Below, in pieces: positions 44,786 through 52,125 of a stretch of DNA of 64,000 nucleotides. Location: positions 186,001-250,000 of the forward strand of contig NZ_JBIRXP010000003.1 of the NCBI RefSeq assembly GCF_044389085.1, given 5' to 3'. Source of the stretch: Isoptericola sp044389085 (lineage in GTDB: Bacteria > Actinomycetota > Actinomycetes > Actinomycetales > Cellulomonadaceae). Position numbers and translations under genes: made by a program. How positions within the stretch are numbered: the first letter of the stretch is position 1; each line of letters starts with the position of its first letter. The notes beneath the pieces were generated by a model. It saw only the letters and a list, made by a program, of their open reading frames with translations. It made no database searches and was not told where the DNA came from.

Positions 44786-44856
44786 CGTGCGGGACCCGGG
44801 ACCGGCCCACCTAGGATGGGACGCTGTTCTCAGCAACGACCAAGGAGACCGAGCAC

Positions 44857-45528
44857 GTGACACGCAGGGTGGCCGGGTACGAGCTGGGCCTCGACGAGGG
44901 GTGGGTCCTCGTGCCCGACGGGCTGGAGGACGTCGACGCCTGGGCGCGCGAGGTCGCGGTCGCGCTCGTCCCGCCGGGGGCGGCCCAGGCCGAGGCGGAG
45001 GCCGAGCGCGCCGTGCCCGCTCTCGACGGCGCGGGCGATGCGGCAGGCGACCCGGTGGAGTCGCTCGCGGGCCGGATCGCCGACGTGGCCCGGTCGGCGT
45101 CGGACAGCGGGATCGACGCTCTCGCCGTGGCGTTCCTGGTCCGACGGCCGGCGCTGGGCGACGTCGACGCCATGCTGACCGTGGTGGCGCAGTCCGGGCT
45201 CACCGCGGAGGAGTTCGCCGCCGACCTCGAGCGCCTGGTCGCGGCGTCGGACGACCCGCCGCACGTGTACGCCCAGGCGATCGACGCGACGGTCGCGGCG
45301 GGCGAGGTCCGCGGCGCACACCTGATGATCGGGCACCTCGACCCCGACCTCGGCGACGGCGTCGCGCACCTGGAGGAGCGGGTGGCGCTCGGGGTCTTCC
45401 CGCCCGGCAGCCCGGACATGCTCGAGGTGACCGTGATCTCGAACGGCGTCTCGGTCTTCGACGACATGCCGCAGGAGGTCGTCGACCTTCTCGGTGGCCT
45501 GACGGTGGAGCTGGAGACGAAGGCATGA
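44857..45528 (+). CDS. Unknown cytosolic protein of the type VII region
   Basis: This 223-aa acidic protein has no signal peptide or membrane segment. The N-terminal part (VAGYELGLDEGWVLVPDGLE) and C-terminal part (LEVTVISNGVSVFDDMPQEV) look like alternating beta strands and helices. I do not recognise the family. It has a clear AAGGAG ribosome site before the GTG and possibly its own promoter (TAGGAT near 44813). It overlaps the start of the gene at 45525 by 4 nt, so the two are coupled and may form a pair, perhaps a chaperone or immunity pair. That is a guess. Confidence 0.65.
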   Translation: MTRRVAGYELGLDEGWVLVPDGLEDVDAWAREVAVALVPPGAAQAEAEAERAVPALDGAGDAAGDPVESLAGRIADVARSASDSGIDALAVAFLVRRPALGDVDAMLTVVAQSGLTAEEFAADLERLVAASDDPPHVYAQAIDATVAAGEVRGAHLMIGHLDPDLGDGVAHLEERVALGVFPPGSPDMLEVTVISNGVSVFDDMPQEVVDLLGGLTVELETKA

Positions 45529-46202
45529 CGCGCAGCGTGAGGTTCCGCGAGGGGCAGATGCGGATCGTCCTCCCGGGGACGTGGGCCAACATCCCGCTGG
45601 ACGACGAGGAGACCGCGGTCGAGCACGTCCGCCGGCTGGTCCGCCGTCAGGTCGGCAAGGCCGACCGGCTGGCTCGCGCCCGCCGGGAGGCGACCCAAGA
45701 GGTCGTGGGGAACGTGCGGGCCGCGATGGCCGCCGGTGTCCACACGTACCTGGTGTCCCTCGAGCTGTTGCCCGGCGTTCCGTTCCCGGCGGTGATCCTG
45801 GCCCTCGACGAGGAGTGGCCCGCGGCGTCGGCGGAGGCACGGGCCGCAGGGGACGTCGCGGAGGCGCTGCGCGCCGGATTCCCGACCGGTGAGGTGGAGC
45901 CGCAGCGCAACGGGCCGGTGGCCCGCGTCGTGGAGATGACCCAGGGAAAGACCGACGAGGGCGACACGGTGCTGACCATGCGGCTCGAGTACCACATCCC
46001 CTACCCGGACGGCTCGAGGCTCCTGCTGGCACGGGTGAACGTCCCGGGGATCCCGTCGGCCGAGCCTTTCGCCACGTTGTTCGACGAGATCCTCGACTCG
46101 CTGACCTTCATGGAGGCGGCCGAGGAGGACCCGACCGCGGTGCGGGTCGGGACGAGCGAGGCGACGCCCGACGGGGCGTCGTCGGAACAGGCCGCGCGTT
46201 GA
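45525..46202 (+). CDS. Unknown protein, possible Mog1/PsbP-like fold
   Basis: This 225-aa soluble protein begins MRIVLPGTWANIPLDDEE, contains VHTYLVSLELLPGVPFPAVIL, and ends its conserved part with ARVNVPGIPSAEPFATLFDE before a variable tail. The pattern of a short strand, a long helix and a sheet recalls Mog1/PsbP-like (LpqN-type) domains, but there is no lipobox or signal peptide; this assignment is tentative. A decayed C-terminal copy lies at 41119-41244, so the family was once present twice. It overlaps both neighbours by 4 nt. Confidence 0.65.
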   Translation: MTRSVRFREGQMRIVLPGTWANIPLDDEETAVEHVRRLVRRQVGKADRLARARREATQEVVGNVRAAMAAGVHTYLVSLELLPGVPFPAVILALDEEWPAASAEARAAGDVAEALRAGFPTGEVEPQRNGPVARVVEMTQGKTDEGDTVLTMRLEYHIPYPDGSRLLLARVNVPGIPSAEPFATLFDEILDSLTFMEAAEEDPTAVRVGTSEATPDGASSEQAAR

Positions 46203-47005
46203 CCTCGAGCCCGCAGACGGAACGGACGACGACACGCCCGCCGAGCCCGGTGGCGCGCGCTCTGCGGCCCGTCGGATACCTCCTGGTGGGCCTGGTGTGG
46301 ACGGCCCTCGCCCTGGTGGTCCTCGGGCTCGGGCCCGGGATCCTCGTGTACCTCGCGGTCGACGGCACGATGGAGCTGGGCGGGATCTGGGCCGACCTGG
46401 TGGCGCAACCGTCGGAGATGGTCGCCTTCTGCCTGGTCGTCCCGCTGCTCGTGGTGCTCTGGGGGCCGGGGGTGCTGTGGTACCTGCCGTCCGCGAGCTG
46501 GCCGCTGGCGCTGCTGTCCTTCGTGTACGTCGCCCGGTCCCTGAACCCGGCGTACGCGGGAGAGCGGTTGTCCCGCACGACGCGGGTCGGGCGGGGACGG
46601 ACGATCGGTCTGCCGACCGTCGGCGGGGTCGCGTTGTCGCTCCAACCCGTGCGCGACACCGCGCTCACGCGCTTCCTGATGCGGTTCTACGTGTCGGGCT
46701 GGCTGCCTGACGGGCACATGTTCCTGGCGATGCTGCCGGCAGGGGGCGGCTGGTTGCTCGCCGTCGTGGGACTGGCGCGCGACGTCCCGGGTCCGGCCCG
46801 GGTGGCCCTCCTGGTCGCGGCGGCGGCGCTCGTCGTGTGGAGCGTCGTCCTGGGGCGGCGCGCCTGGCGGCGCCGGTTCGACGGCGCGACGGCGCCCGCG
46901 AGGGCGGGGTCGGTCAGTGACCTGAGCCCGGGCGAGCGTCGGGCGCGGCTCGCCGAGCTGAACTCACGTCGCGAGGCGCGGCAGCGCCGGTCCTCCCGGG
47001 GCTGA
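46199..47005 (+). CDS. Multi-pass membrane protein, paralogue 2 of 3
   Basis: This 268-aa protein (TTG start overlapping the previous stop) shares with the 41651 and 47526 products the blocks LRPVGYLLVGLVW, WPLALLSFVYVARSLNPAYA, ERLSRTTRVG and ALSLQPVRDTALTRFLMRFY. About five helices are evident. The C-terminus adds a charged motif LSPGERRARLAELNSRREAR, also seen in paralogue 3 but absent from paralogue 1. It is translationally coupled to the unknown protein at 45525. Function unknown. Confidence 0.72.
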   Translation: MTSSPQTERTTTRPPSPVARALRPVGYLLVGLVWTALALVVLGLGPGILVYLAVDGTMELGGIWADLVAQPSEMVAFCLVVPLLVVLWGPGVLWYLPSASWPLALLSFVYVARSLNPAYAGERLSRTTRVGRGRTIGLPTVGGVALSLQPVRDTALTRFLMRFYVSGWLPDGHMFLAMLPAGGGWLLAVVGLARDVPGPARVALLVAAAALVVWSVVLGRRAWRRRFDGATAPARAGSVSDLSPGERRARLAELNSRREARQRRSSRG

Positions 47006-47010
47006 GCGTC

Positions 47011-47262
47011 TCAGCTCTTCGCACCGCCGGTGGACGCCGCCCGGAGGGCGCCGATCCGCCGCGCGGTCATGACGGCGCCGACGACGAAGACGGCCACGAT
47101 CACGACGACGAGGACCGGGACGGGCCCGAGCCCGCCGAGCACCTCGAACCCGGCGAACGCTCCGAGGCACACGAGGATCAGGCAGACGAACATCGCGACG
47201 AGGATCGGGGTCTCGATCTTCTTCCTGCGCACGGGGTTCGACCCGTGGGTGGGCGTGGGCAT
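47011..47262 (-). CDS. Small two-helix membrane protein
   Basis: This 83-aa protein has a basic N-terminus (NPVRRKKIETP), two helices (about 20-40 and 48-68) and a charged tail. GAGGAGAAG upstream supports the ATG, and a minus-strand TAGGGT (47321-47316) is a plausible -10 box. It ends 5 nt after the convergent stop of paralogue 2. It is similar in layout to the protein at 41254 and to the remnant at 41009, suggesting a small family recurring in this region. Function unknown. Confidence 0.65.
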   Translation of the reverse strand: MPTPTHGSNPVRRKKIETPILVAMFVCLILVCLGAFAGFEVLGGLGPVPVLVVVIVAVFVVGAVMTARRIGALRAASTGGAKS

Positions 47263-47525
47263 GAGCGCTTCTCCTCGTTCTGCCGGCGACAGTCGTCGTG
47301 GGCGACGACGCTCGCACCCTACGTGGTTCGCCGACCGGCCGCGCCGCTTGGGGCAGGCTGTGGCTCGCTCCTGGACGCAGCCCCTCCTCGAGGGCACGCC
47401 GCAGACCCCCTGCGCTCGTCCGAGTGGGAGGGAGGCGCTCGTCAAGCCTTGTCGCCGGCCTGGGACCGCCGGACGTCGGCCTCCAGCTCGGCGACCTTCC
47501 GCGCCAGGACCGCTGCGGCCGGGCG

Positions 47526-48323
47526 ATGGAGCTGCCGGGGGGACAGGACGAGGCGCCGGGGCGGGTAGCGCTCGCGCTCCGGCCCGCGGGCTACCTCCTG
47601 ATCGGCGTGGTGTGGTCGGTGATCTGGCTCGTGGCGGTGCTGCTCCTCGTGGGCTCGGTGCCCTATCTCGCCTATGTCGACTCGTCCGACCTCGTGAGCG
47701 GCGTCGGAGAGCGGTTCGCCAACCCTGTCGAGGCGATCGCCTTCGTGCTGGTGGCGCTGCCGGTGCTGGCGCTGGCCATCGGGCCGGGCGGCTGGCACGT
47801 GCTGACGGCCTCGTGGCCGTTGGCCGTGCTCTCGTTCGTCTACGCCGGGCGCGCGCTCTCCCGGAGCTACGCCGGTGAGAGGCTCTCGTTCACCGCGCGT
47901 GCGCCCCGGGGCAGCACGTTCGGGCCGCCGACGGTGAGCGGCGTGGCGTTGTCGCTCCAGCCCGTGCGCTCGACCCCGTTCACCGACCGGGTCCTGCGGT
48001 GGTACGTGGCGGGATGGACGTTGGACGGTCGGACGATCCTCGCGATGCTGCCGGCCGGGCTGGCCTGGCCGCTGGCCGTCGCGGCGCTGGTCCCGGGCGT
48101 CTCGGGCGCGGCGCACGTGGTCGCGGGGGTGCTCGCGGTCGCCCTGCTCGTCACGTCGGCCGTGCTGGGGCGGCAGGCCTTCCGCCGCCGGTTCGGCCCC
48201 GAGGGCGCTGCATCCTCGGCGGGGGAGACGCCGCTCTCCGCACTCTCCGCCGACGAGCGCCGTGCCCGGCGGGCGCGGGTCGAGAAGGAGCGGCGCGCCC
48301 GCCTGCGCCGCGGCCGCCGCTGA
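47526..48323 (+). CDS. Multi-pass membrane protein, paralogue 3 of 3
   Basis: This 265-aa protein carries the family blocks LRPAGYLLIGVVW, WPLAVLSFVYAGRAL, ERLSFTARAPRG and ALSLQPVRSTPFTDRVLRWY, plus the charged C-terminal motif ALSADERRARRARVEKERRA. About five helices. The ATG at 47526 is chosen because the shared homology begins soon after it; the ribosome site is weak and an upstream start cannot be excluded. It lies directly before the second WXG100 cassette, as paralogue 1 precedes the first. Confidence 0.7.
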   Translation: MELPGGQDEAPGRVALALRPAGYLLIGVVWSVIWLVAVLLLVGSVPYLAYVDSSDLVSGVGERFANPVEAIAFVLVALPVLALAIGPGGWHVLTASWPLAVLSFVYAGRALSRSYAGERLSFTARAPRGSTFGPPTVSGVALSLQPVRSTPFTDRVLRWYVAGWTLDGRTILAMLPAGLAWPLAVAALVPGVSGAAHVVAGVLAVALLVTSAVLGRQAFRRRFGPEGAASSAGETPLSALSADERRARRARVEKERRARLRRGRR

Positions 48324-48338
48324 CGACGGCTCGGGCGG

Positions 48339-48356
48339 ATGGGGAGGAGTCCCCAT
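48339..48356. promoter_or_regulatory. 18-bp operator-like element, site D
   Basis: ATGGGGAGGAGTCCCCAT fits the consensus. It differs from site B only in two spacer bases and is likewise followed by CGACCGC and the TAGGGT box (48380-48385) after 23 nt. It controls WXG100 copy 2. Confidence 0.75.
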
Positions 48357-48379
48357 CGACCGCTGCTCGGGGCGCCCGC

Positions 48380-48385
48380 TAGGGT
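48380..48385 (+). promoter_or_regulatory. -10 box of WXG100 copy 2
   Basis: TAGGGT, identical in sequence and spacing to the box before copy 1, located 23 nt after site D. Confidence 0.55.
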
Positions 48386-48450
48386 CGTCACCGGACGACG
48401 GATCGGCCGCTAGGGGGCCGGCCGACCATTGATGAGTCGAGGAGCTTCTC

Positions 48451-48747
48451 ATGGCGAACATGAACGTCACGTACGACGAGCTGCGGTCGCAGGCGGGTCA
48501 GCTGCGTAACGGTCAGCAGCAGCTGACGGACATCCTGCACAACCTGCAGACGCAGGTGAACAACCTGGTGTCGTCGGGCTTCGTGACCGATCAGGCGTCG
48601 GGTGCGTTCCAGACGTCGTACGAGGAGTTCACGACGGGTACGACGCAGGCCATCGAGGGTCTGGAGGGTATGGCGTCGTTCCTGGAGCAGGCGGCGCAGA
48701 CGCTGTCGGACGCGGACTCGCAGCTGGCGCAGGGTATCCGCGGCTGA
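48451..48747 (+). CDS. WXG100-family type VII secretion substrate, copy 2
   Basis: Encodes the same 98-aa helical hairpin protein as 42528-42824, without visible base differences in the gene. Perfect conservation, including silent sites, indicates a very recent duplication or ongoing gene conversion. Two copies would double dosage of what is probably the main substrate. Ribosome site GAGGAGC; own terminator downstream. Confidence 0.9.
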   Translation: MANMNVTYDELRSQAGQLRNGQQQLTDILHNLQTQVNNLVSSGFVTDQASGAFQTSYEEFTTGTTQAIEGLEGMASFLEQAAQTLSDADSQLAQGIRG

Positions 48748-48767
48748 TTCAGCCCGGTCCAGGCAGG

Positions 48768-48806
48768 GTCGAGGGGCGGTCCGGGTCTTCCGGGCCGCCC
48801 CTCGAC
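48768..48806 (+). terminator. Terminator hairpin of WXG100 copy 2
   Basis: GTCGAGGGGCGG and CCGCCCCTCGAC form a perfect 12-bp stem around an inner CCGG/CCGG stem. Same structure as at 42845-42883, with full pairing here. Confidence 0.7.
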
Positions 48807-48863
48807 GTCTGCCGGCCCGGCGCCGGTCCGTCGTCAGATCCGTCACTCGAACCGGAGGCTGAG

Positions 48864-49445
48864 ATGAACGCCCGCTCCCGTCGCTGGCTCTACACCGCGG
48901 TGCTCGTGCTGTTCTTCGCGCTCTCGGCGGTGCGCCTCGCGCGCACGATCCAGCGCGACGGCGTCGAGGACGCCACGCTGTGGATCGCGCTGCTGGTGGT
49001 GGCGCTGGTCGTCGTCGTCACGCTCGCGGTGGTCGTGCGCCGCGCGGGGGCGGTGGCCGGCCACGTCGCGCGGCAGCGGCCGGGTGCCGTCGTCGTCCCG
49101 GCGTTCACCACGTCGGAGACGCTCGACGAGGCGCGGGCCGCCGGCGCGTCCACGCGGGGGATCGCCCCGATGGGCGGCAGCCCGGCGGCCCTCGCCGTCG
49201 TCGGCGACCGGGTCGAGGTGTGGGTGCGTCGCGAGCCGGGCCCGCGCTGGGCGGTGCGGCGGGCGCCGGGCGGGACGACGCAGGTCGGGGCCGTCTACGG
49301 CACGCGCGAGACGCCGGCGCTGCGGGTGGCCGACGGCGGTGCGACGGTGACCGTGGTGCCCGCGTACCACCCGCTGCGGGCGGCGGGTGGTCTGGCGCGG
49401 GACGACGTGGCGCACGCGGTGCGTGAGGTGTCCTTGGCGCCCTGA
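48864..49445 (+). CDS. Membrane protein of unknown function
   Basis: This 193-aa protein has two N-terminal helices (about residues 9-24 and 38-58) followed by a soluble C-terminal domain of about 130 residues with several beta strands (VVGDRVEVWV, GATVTVVPAY). I do not recognise a family. GGAGGCTGAG precedes the ATG. It is the last gene of the type VII region and does not share the 18-bp element; whether it belongs to the system is open. Confidence 0.65.
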   Translation: MNARSRRWLYTAVLVLFFALSAVRLARTIQRDGVEDATLWIALLVVALVVVVTLAVVVRRAGAVAGHVARQRPGAVVVPAFTTSETLDEARAAGASTRGIAPMGGSPAALAVVGDRVEVWVRREPGPRWAVRRAPGGTTQVGAVYGTRETPALRVADGGATVTVVPAYHPLRAAGGLARDDVAHAVREVSLAP

Positions 49446-49559
49446 GACATCGGCGTGACGGCCAAAACTGGTGTCCGAGGCACCAAAGACCGGTGTGTGA
49501 GACAACTCGTTCGCAGCGTGAGACGCTTGTGGCATCCTGGGTAAGGCTGGACCCTGACA

Positions 49560-49577
49560 GGTGAGGTAAGCCTCACC
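49560..49577. promoter_or_regulatory. DtxR/IdeR-type iron box before ferredoxin-NADP reductase
   Basis: GGTGAGGTAAGCCTCACC is a perfect inverted repeat (7-bp arms around TAAG). It closely matches the core of the IdeR/DmdR consensus (TTAGGTTAG-CTAACC). It overlaps the -35 region of the -10 box TAGAAT at 49598-49603, so iron-loaded regulator would block transcription. Match quality was judged by eye. Confidence 0.65.
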
Positions 49578-49597
49578 CGTTCCCAGGAGAATCCTCC

Positions 49598-49603
49598 TAG
49601 AAT
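49598..49603 (+). promoter_or_regulatory. -10 box of the ferredoxin-NADP reductase gene
   Basis: TAGAAT is a near-consensus -10 hexamer. It lies 20 nt after the iron box and predicts a leader of about 33 nt with GGAAGG as ribosome site before GTG 49644. Confidence 0.6.
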
Positions 49604-49643
49604 CGAACGCCACGCATCCCCGATCCGGAAGGCGTACCCCGCA

Positions 49644-51056
49644 GTGAGCAGCATCCGACCTCTGCGCGTCGCGATCGTCGGCGCAGGCCCCGCCGGCATC
49701 TACGCCGCGGACATCCTGTCGAAGACCGACCTCGACGTGAGCATCGACCTCTTCGAGCGCCTGCCCGCGCCGTTCGGTCTCGTCCGCTACGGCGTCGCCC
49801 CGGACCACCCGCGCATCAAGCAGATCATCACGGCCCTGCACCGCGTGCTGAGCCGCGGCGACGTCCGGCTGCTGGCCAACGTGGACTACGGCGTCGACCT
49901 CAAGCTCGACGACCTGCGCCAGTTCTACGACGCCGTGATCTTCTCCACCGGCGCGATCAAGGACTCCGCGCTGCCGGTGCCCGGCATCGACCTCGAGGGC
50001 TCCTACGGCGCCGCCGACTTCGTCTCCTGGTACGACGGCCACCCCGACGTGCCGCGCACCTGGCCGCTCGAGGCCAAGGAGGTCGCCGTGCTCGGCGCCG
50101 GGAACGTCGCCCTCGACGTGGCCCGCATCCTCGCCAAGCACGCGGACGACCTGCTGCCCACCGAGATCCCGGCCAACGTCTACGACACCCTCAAGGCGTC
50201 GCCCGTCACCGACGTGCACGTCTTCGCCCGCCGCGGCCCCGCCCAGGTGAAGTTCTCGCCGCTCGAGCTCCGCGAGCTCGGCCACGTGCCGGACGTCGAC
50301 ATCGTCGTCTACCCCGAGGACTACGACTTCGACGAGGGCTCGATGGCCGCCGTCGAGTCGTCCAACCAGACGAAGCAGGTCGTCAAGACGCTCACCGACT
50401 GGACGCTCGTCGACCCCTCGACGCAGAAGGCGTCGCGTCGCCTGCACCTGCACTTCCTGCACGCCCCGGCGGAGCTCGTGGGTGAGGACGGCAAGGTCGT
50501 CGCGCTGCGCACCGAGCGCACCGCCCTCCAGGGCGACGGCACGGTCAAGGGCACCGGCGAGCTCCACGACTGGCCCGTGCAGGCCGTCTACCGCGCGGTC
50601 GGCTACTTCGGGTCGCCGCTGCCGGAGATCCCGTTCGACGAGCTCAAGGGCGTCATCTCCAACCGTGAGGGCCGCGTCGTCGACCTCGACGGCGAGCACC
50701 TGCCCGGCGTGTACGCCACCGGCTGGATCAAGCGCGGCCCCGTGGGCCTCATCGGGCACACCAAGTCGGACGCGTCGGAGACGATCCGCCACCTCGTGGA
50801 GGACGTCACGGGCGTCGGTGACGGCGGCGACGTCGCCACCGGCGACCTCGCTGGCGGGCGCACCGCCACGCAGTCCGACCCGCAGGCCGTGCTCGACTTC
50901 CTCGCGGACCGCGGCGTCGACGTCGTCGAGTGGGACGACTTCGTGCTCCTGGACGAGCACGAGAAGGCGCTGGGCGAGCCGCACGGCCGCGAGCGGATCA
51001 AGGTCGTGCCGCGCGACGAGATGCTCGACATCGCCAAGGGGCGCGCGTCCTCCTGA
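49644..51056 (+). CDS. Ferredoxin-NADP+ reductase, adrenodoxin-reductase type
   Basis: This 470-aa flavoprotein moves electrons between NADPH and ferredoxin. The FAD-binding start VAIVGAGPAGIYAADIL (residue 9 on), the family block LPAPFGLVRYGVAPDHPRIK, and the NADP-binding segment VAVLGAGNVALDVARIL near residue 150 are intact, and GWIKRGPVGLIGHTK closes the FAD site. Length and order match FprA of actinobacteria. The iron box over its promoter suggests induction under iron limitation. GTG start with GGAAGG upstream. A strong hairpin follows. Confidence 0.92.
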   Translation: MSSIRPLRVAIVGAGPAGIYAADILSKTDLDVSIDLFERLPAPFGLVRYGVAPDHPRIKQIITALHRVLSRGDVRLLANVDYGVDLKLDDLRQFYDAVIFSTGAIKDSALPVPGIDLEGSYGAADFVSWYDGHPDVPRTWPLEAKEVAVLGAGNVALDVARILAKHADDLLPTEIPANVYDTLKASPVTDVHVFARRGPAQVKFSPLELRELGHVPDVDIVVYPEDYDFDEGSMAAVESSNQTKQVVKTLTDWTLVDPSTQKASRRLHLHFLHAPAELVGEDGKVVALRTERTALQGDGTVKGTGELHDWPVQAVYRAVGYFGSPLPEIPFDELKGVISNREGRVVDLDGEHLPGVYATGWIKRGPVGLIGHTKSDASETIRHLVEDVTGVGDGGDVATGDLAGGRTATQSDPQAVLDFLADRGVDVVEWDDFVLLDEHEKALGEPHGRERIKVVPRDEMLDIAKGRASS

Positions 51057-51067
51057 CGGATTCGGCA

Positions 51068-51100
51068 CGAGGGCCCGGGCGGGAACCGCCCGGGCCCTCG
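51068..51100 (+). terminator. Strong hairpin after ferredoxin-NADP reductase
   Basis: A perfect 15-bp stem (CGAGGGCCCGGGCGG with its complement) closes on a three-base GAA loop, 12 nt after the stop codon. No T-run follows, as usual in this genome. Confidence 0.75.
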
Positions 51101-51172
51101 GTGCGTTCACCCCGTGGGATCCTGCCGGCGCACCTGCGCGGGCAGGGCGCACGGAAGGAGACGGCAGAACAC

Positions 51173-52066
51173 ATGGGCCACCAGCACTTCAACGGTCTCA
51201 AGACGGCGGCGCTCTTCGGCGTCATGTGGGCCGTGGTCCTCGGCCTGTGGGCGCTGTTCTTCCGCGGCAGCGCGGGCATGCTCGTCGTCTTCGTCGGGAT
51301 CGGGCTGATCACGACCTTCGTCGGCTACTGGAACTCCGACAAGATCGCGATCCGCGCCATGCACGCGTACCCGGTGACGGAGCTCGAGGCCCCGGAGATG
51401 TACCGCATCGTCCGGGAGCTCTCCACCGAGGCCCGCCAGCCCATGCCGCGCCTGTTCATCTCGCCCACCCAGGCGCCGAACGCCTTCGCGACCGGGCGCA
51501 ACCCGAAGAACGCGGCGGTGTGCTGCACCGAGGGCATCCTGCGGCTGCTCGACGAGCGGGAGCTGCGCGGGGTGCTCGGGCACGAGCTCATGCATGTGTA
51601 CAACCGCGACATCCTCACGTCGTCGGTCGCGTCCGCGATGGCGGGCGTCATCACCTCGCTGGCGCAGTTCTTGCTGATCTTCGGCGGCGGCGACCGGCGC
51701 GAGGGCGGCAACCCGCTCGCCGCGCTGGCGATGGCGATCCTCGCGCCGTTCGCGGCGATGCTGATCCAGATGGCCATCTCGCGGACCCGCGAGTACGACG
51801 CGGACGAGGACGGCGCCAAGCTCACCGGGGACCCGATGGCCCTCGCGTCGGCGCTGCGCAAGCTGGAGTCGGGCACCGCGAAGGCGCCGCTGCCGCAGAC
51901 CCGCGAGCTGCAGAACGTCTCTCACCTCATGCTCGCCAACCCGTTCCGCGGTGCCGGCATGGCCAAGCTGTTCGCCACCCACCCGCCGATGGCCGACCGC
52001 ATCGCGCGCCTGGAGAAGATGGCCGGCGGCACCGGCTTCGGCCCGGGCGGAATCACCCGCTACTGA
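51173..52066 (+). CDS. htpX: HtpX-like membrane zinc metalloprotease
   Basis: This 297-aa M48-family protease degrades misfolded membrane proteins. Two N-terminal helices (about 11-27, 32-50), the zinc site HELMHVYNRD near residue 139 and the third ligand in SRTREYDADEDG near residue 205 are all present, with another hydrophobic stretch between. The ATG at 51173 has AAGGAGACGG upstream. It stands alone between the Fpr terminator and the channel gene. Confidence 0.93.
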   Translation: MGHQHFNGLKTAALFGVMWAVVLGLWALFFRGSAGMLVVFVGIGLITTFVGYWNSDKIAIRAMHAYPVTELEAPEMYRIVRELSTEARQPMPRLFISPTQAPNAFATGRNPKNAAVCCTEGILRLLDERELRGVLGHELMHVYNRDILTSSVASAMAGVITSLAQFLLIFGGGDRREGGNPLAALAMAILAPFAAMLIQMAISRTREYDADEDGAKLTGDPMALASALRKLESGTAKAPLPQTRELQNVSHLMLANPFRGAGMAKLFATHPPMADRIARLEKMAGGTGFGPGGITRY

Positions 52067-52125
52067 CCCCTCGCCGGTCGCCCTCGGGGGGCGTGCGCGA
52101 CGCCGGTCTGCCAGGCTGACCTGCG

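Larger units (their letters stand above)
48339..48812 (+). repeat. 474-bp direct repeat, copy 2 (complete WXG100 cassette)
   Basis: Second copy of the block at 42416-42889. Sequence to the left of 48339 and to the right of 48812 is unrelated between the copies, so the repeat boundaries coincide with operator and terminator. Such long near-identical direct repeats can recombine and delete or amplify the 5.9 kb between them. Confidence 0.93.

Noticed and set aside
47442..47525. Minus-strand reading with a short coiled-coil-like end (LARKVAELEADVRRSQAGDKA) before a stop at 47442
   Set aside because: Only about 28 codons lie outside the antisense of the 47526 gene; no start, no ribosome site and no homologue in the window. 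Could be a gene remnant but cannot be supported.
42428..48812. Insertion sequence as origin of the WXG100 duplication
   Set aside because: No transposase, terminal inverted repeats or target-site duplication is visible; the repeat ends coincide with operator and terminator.
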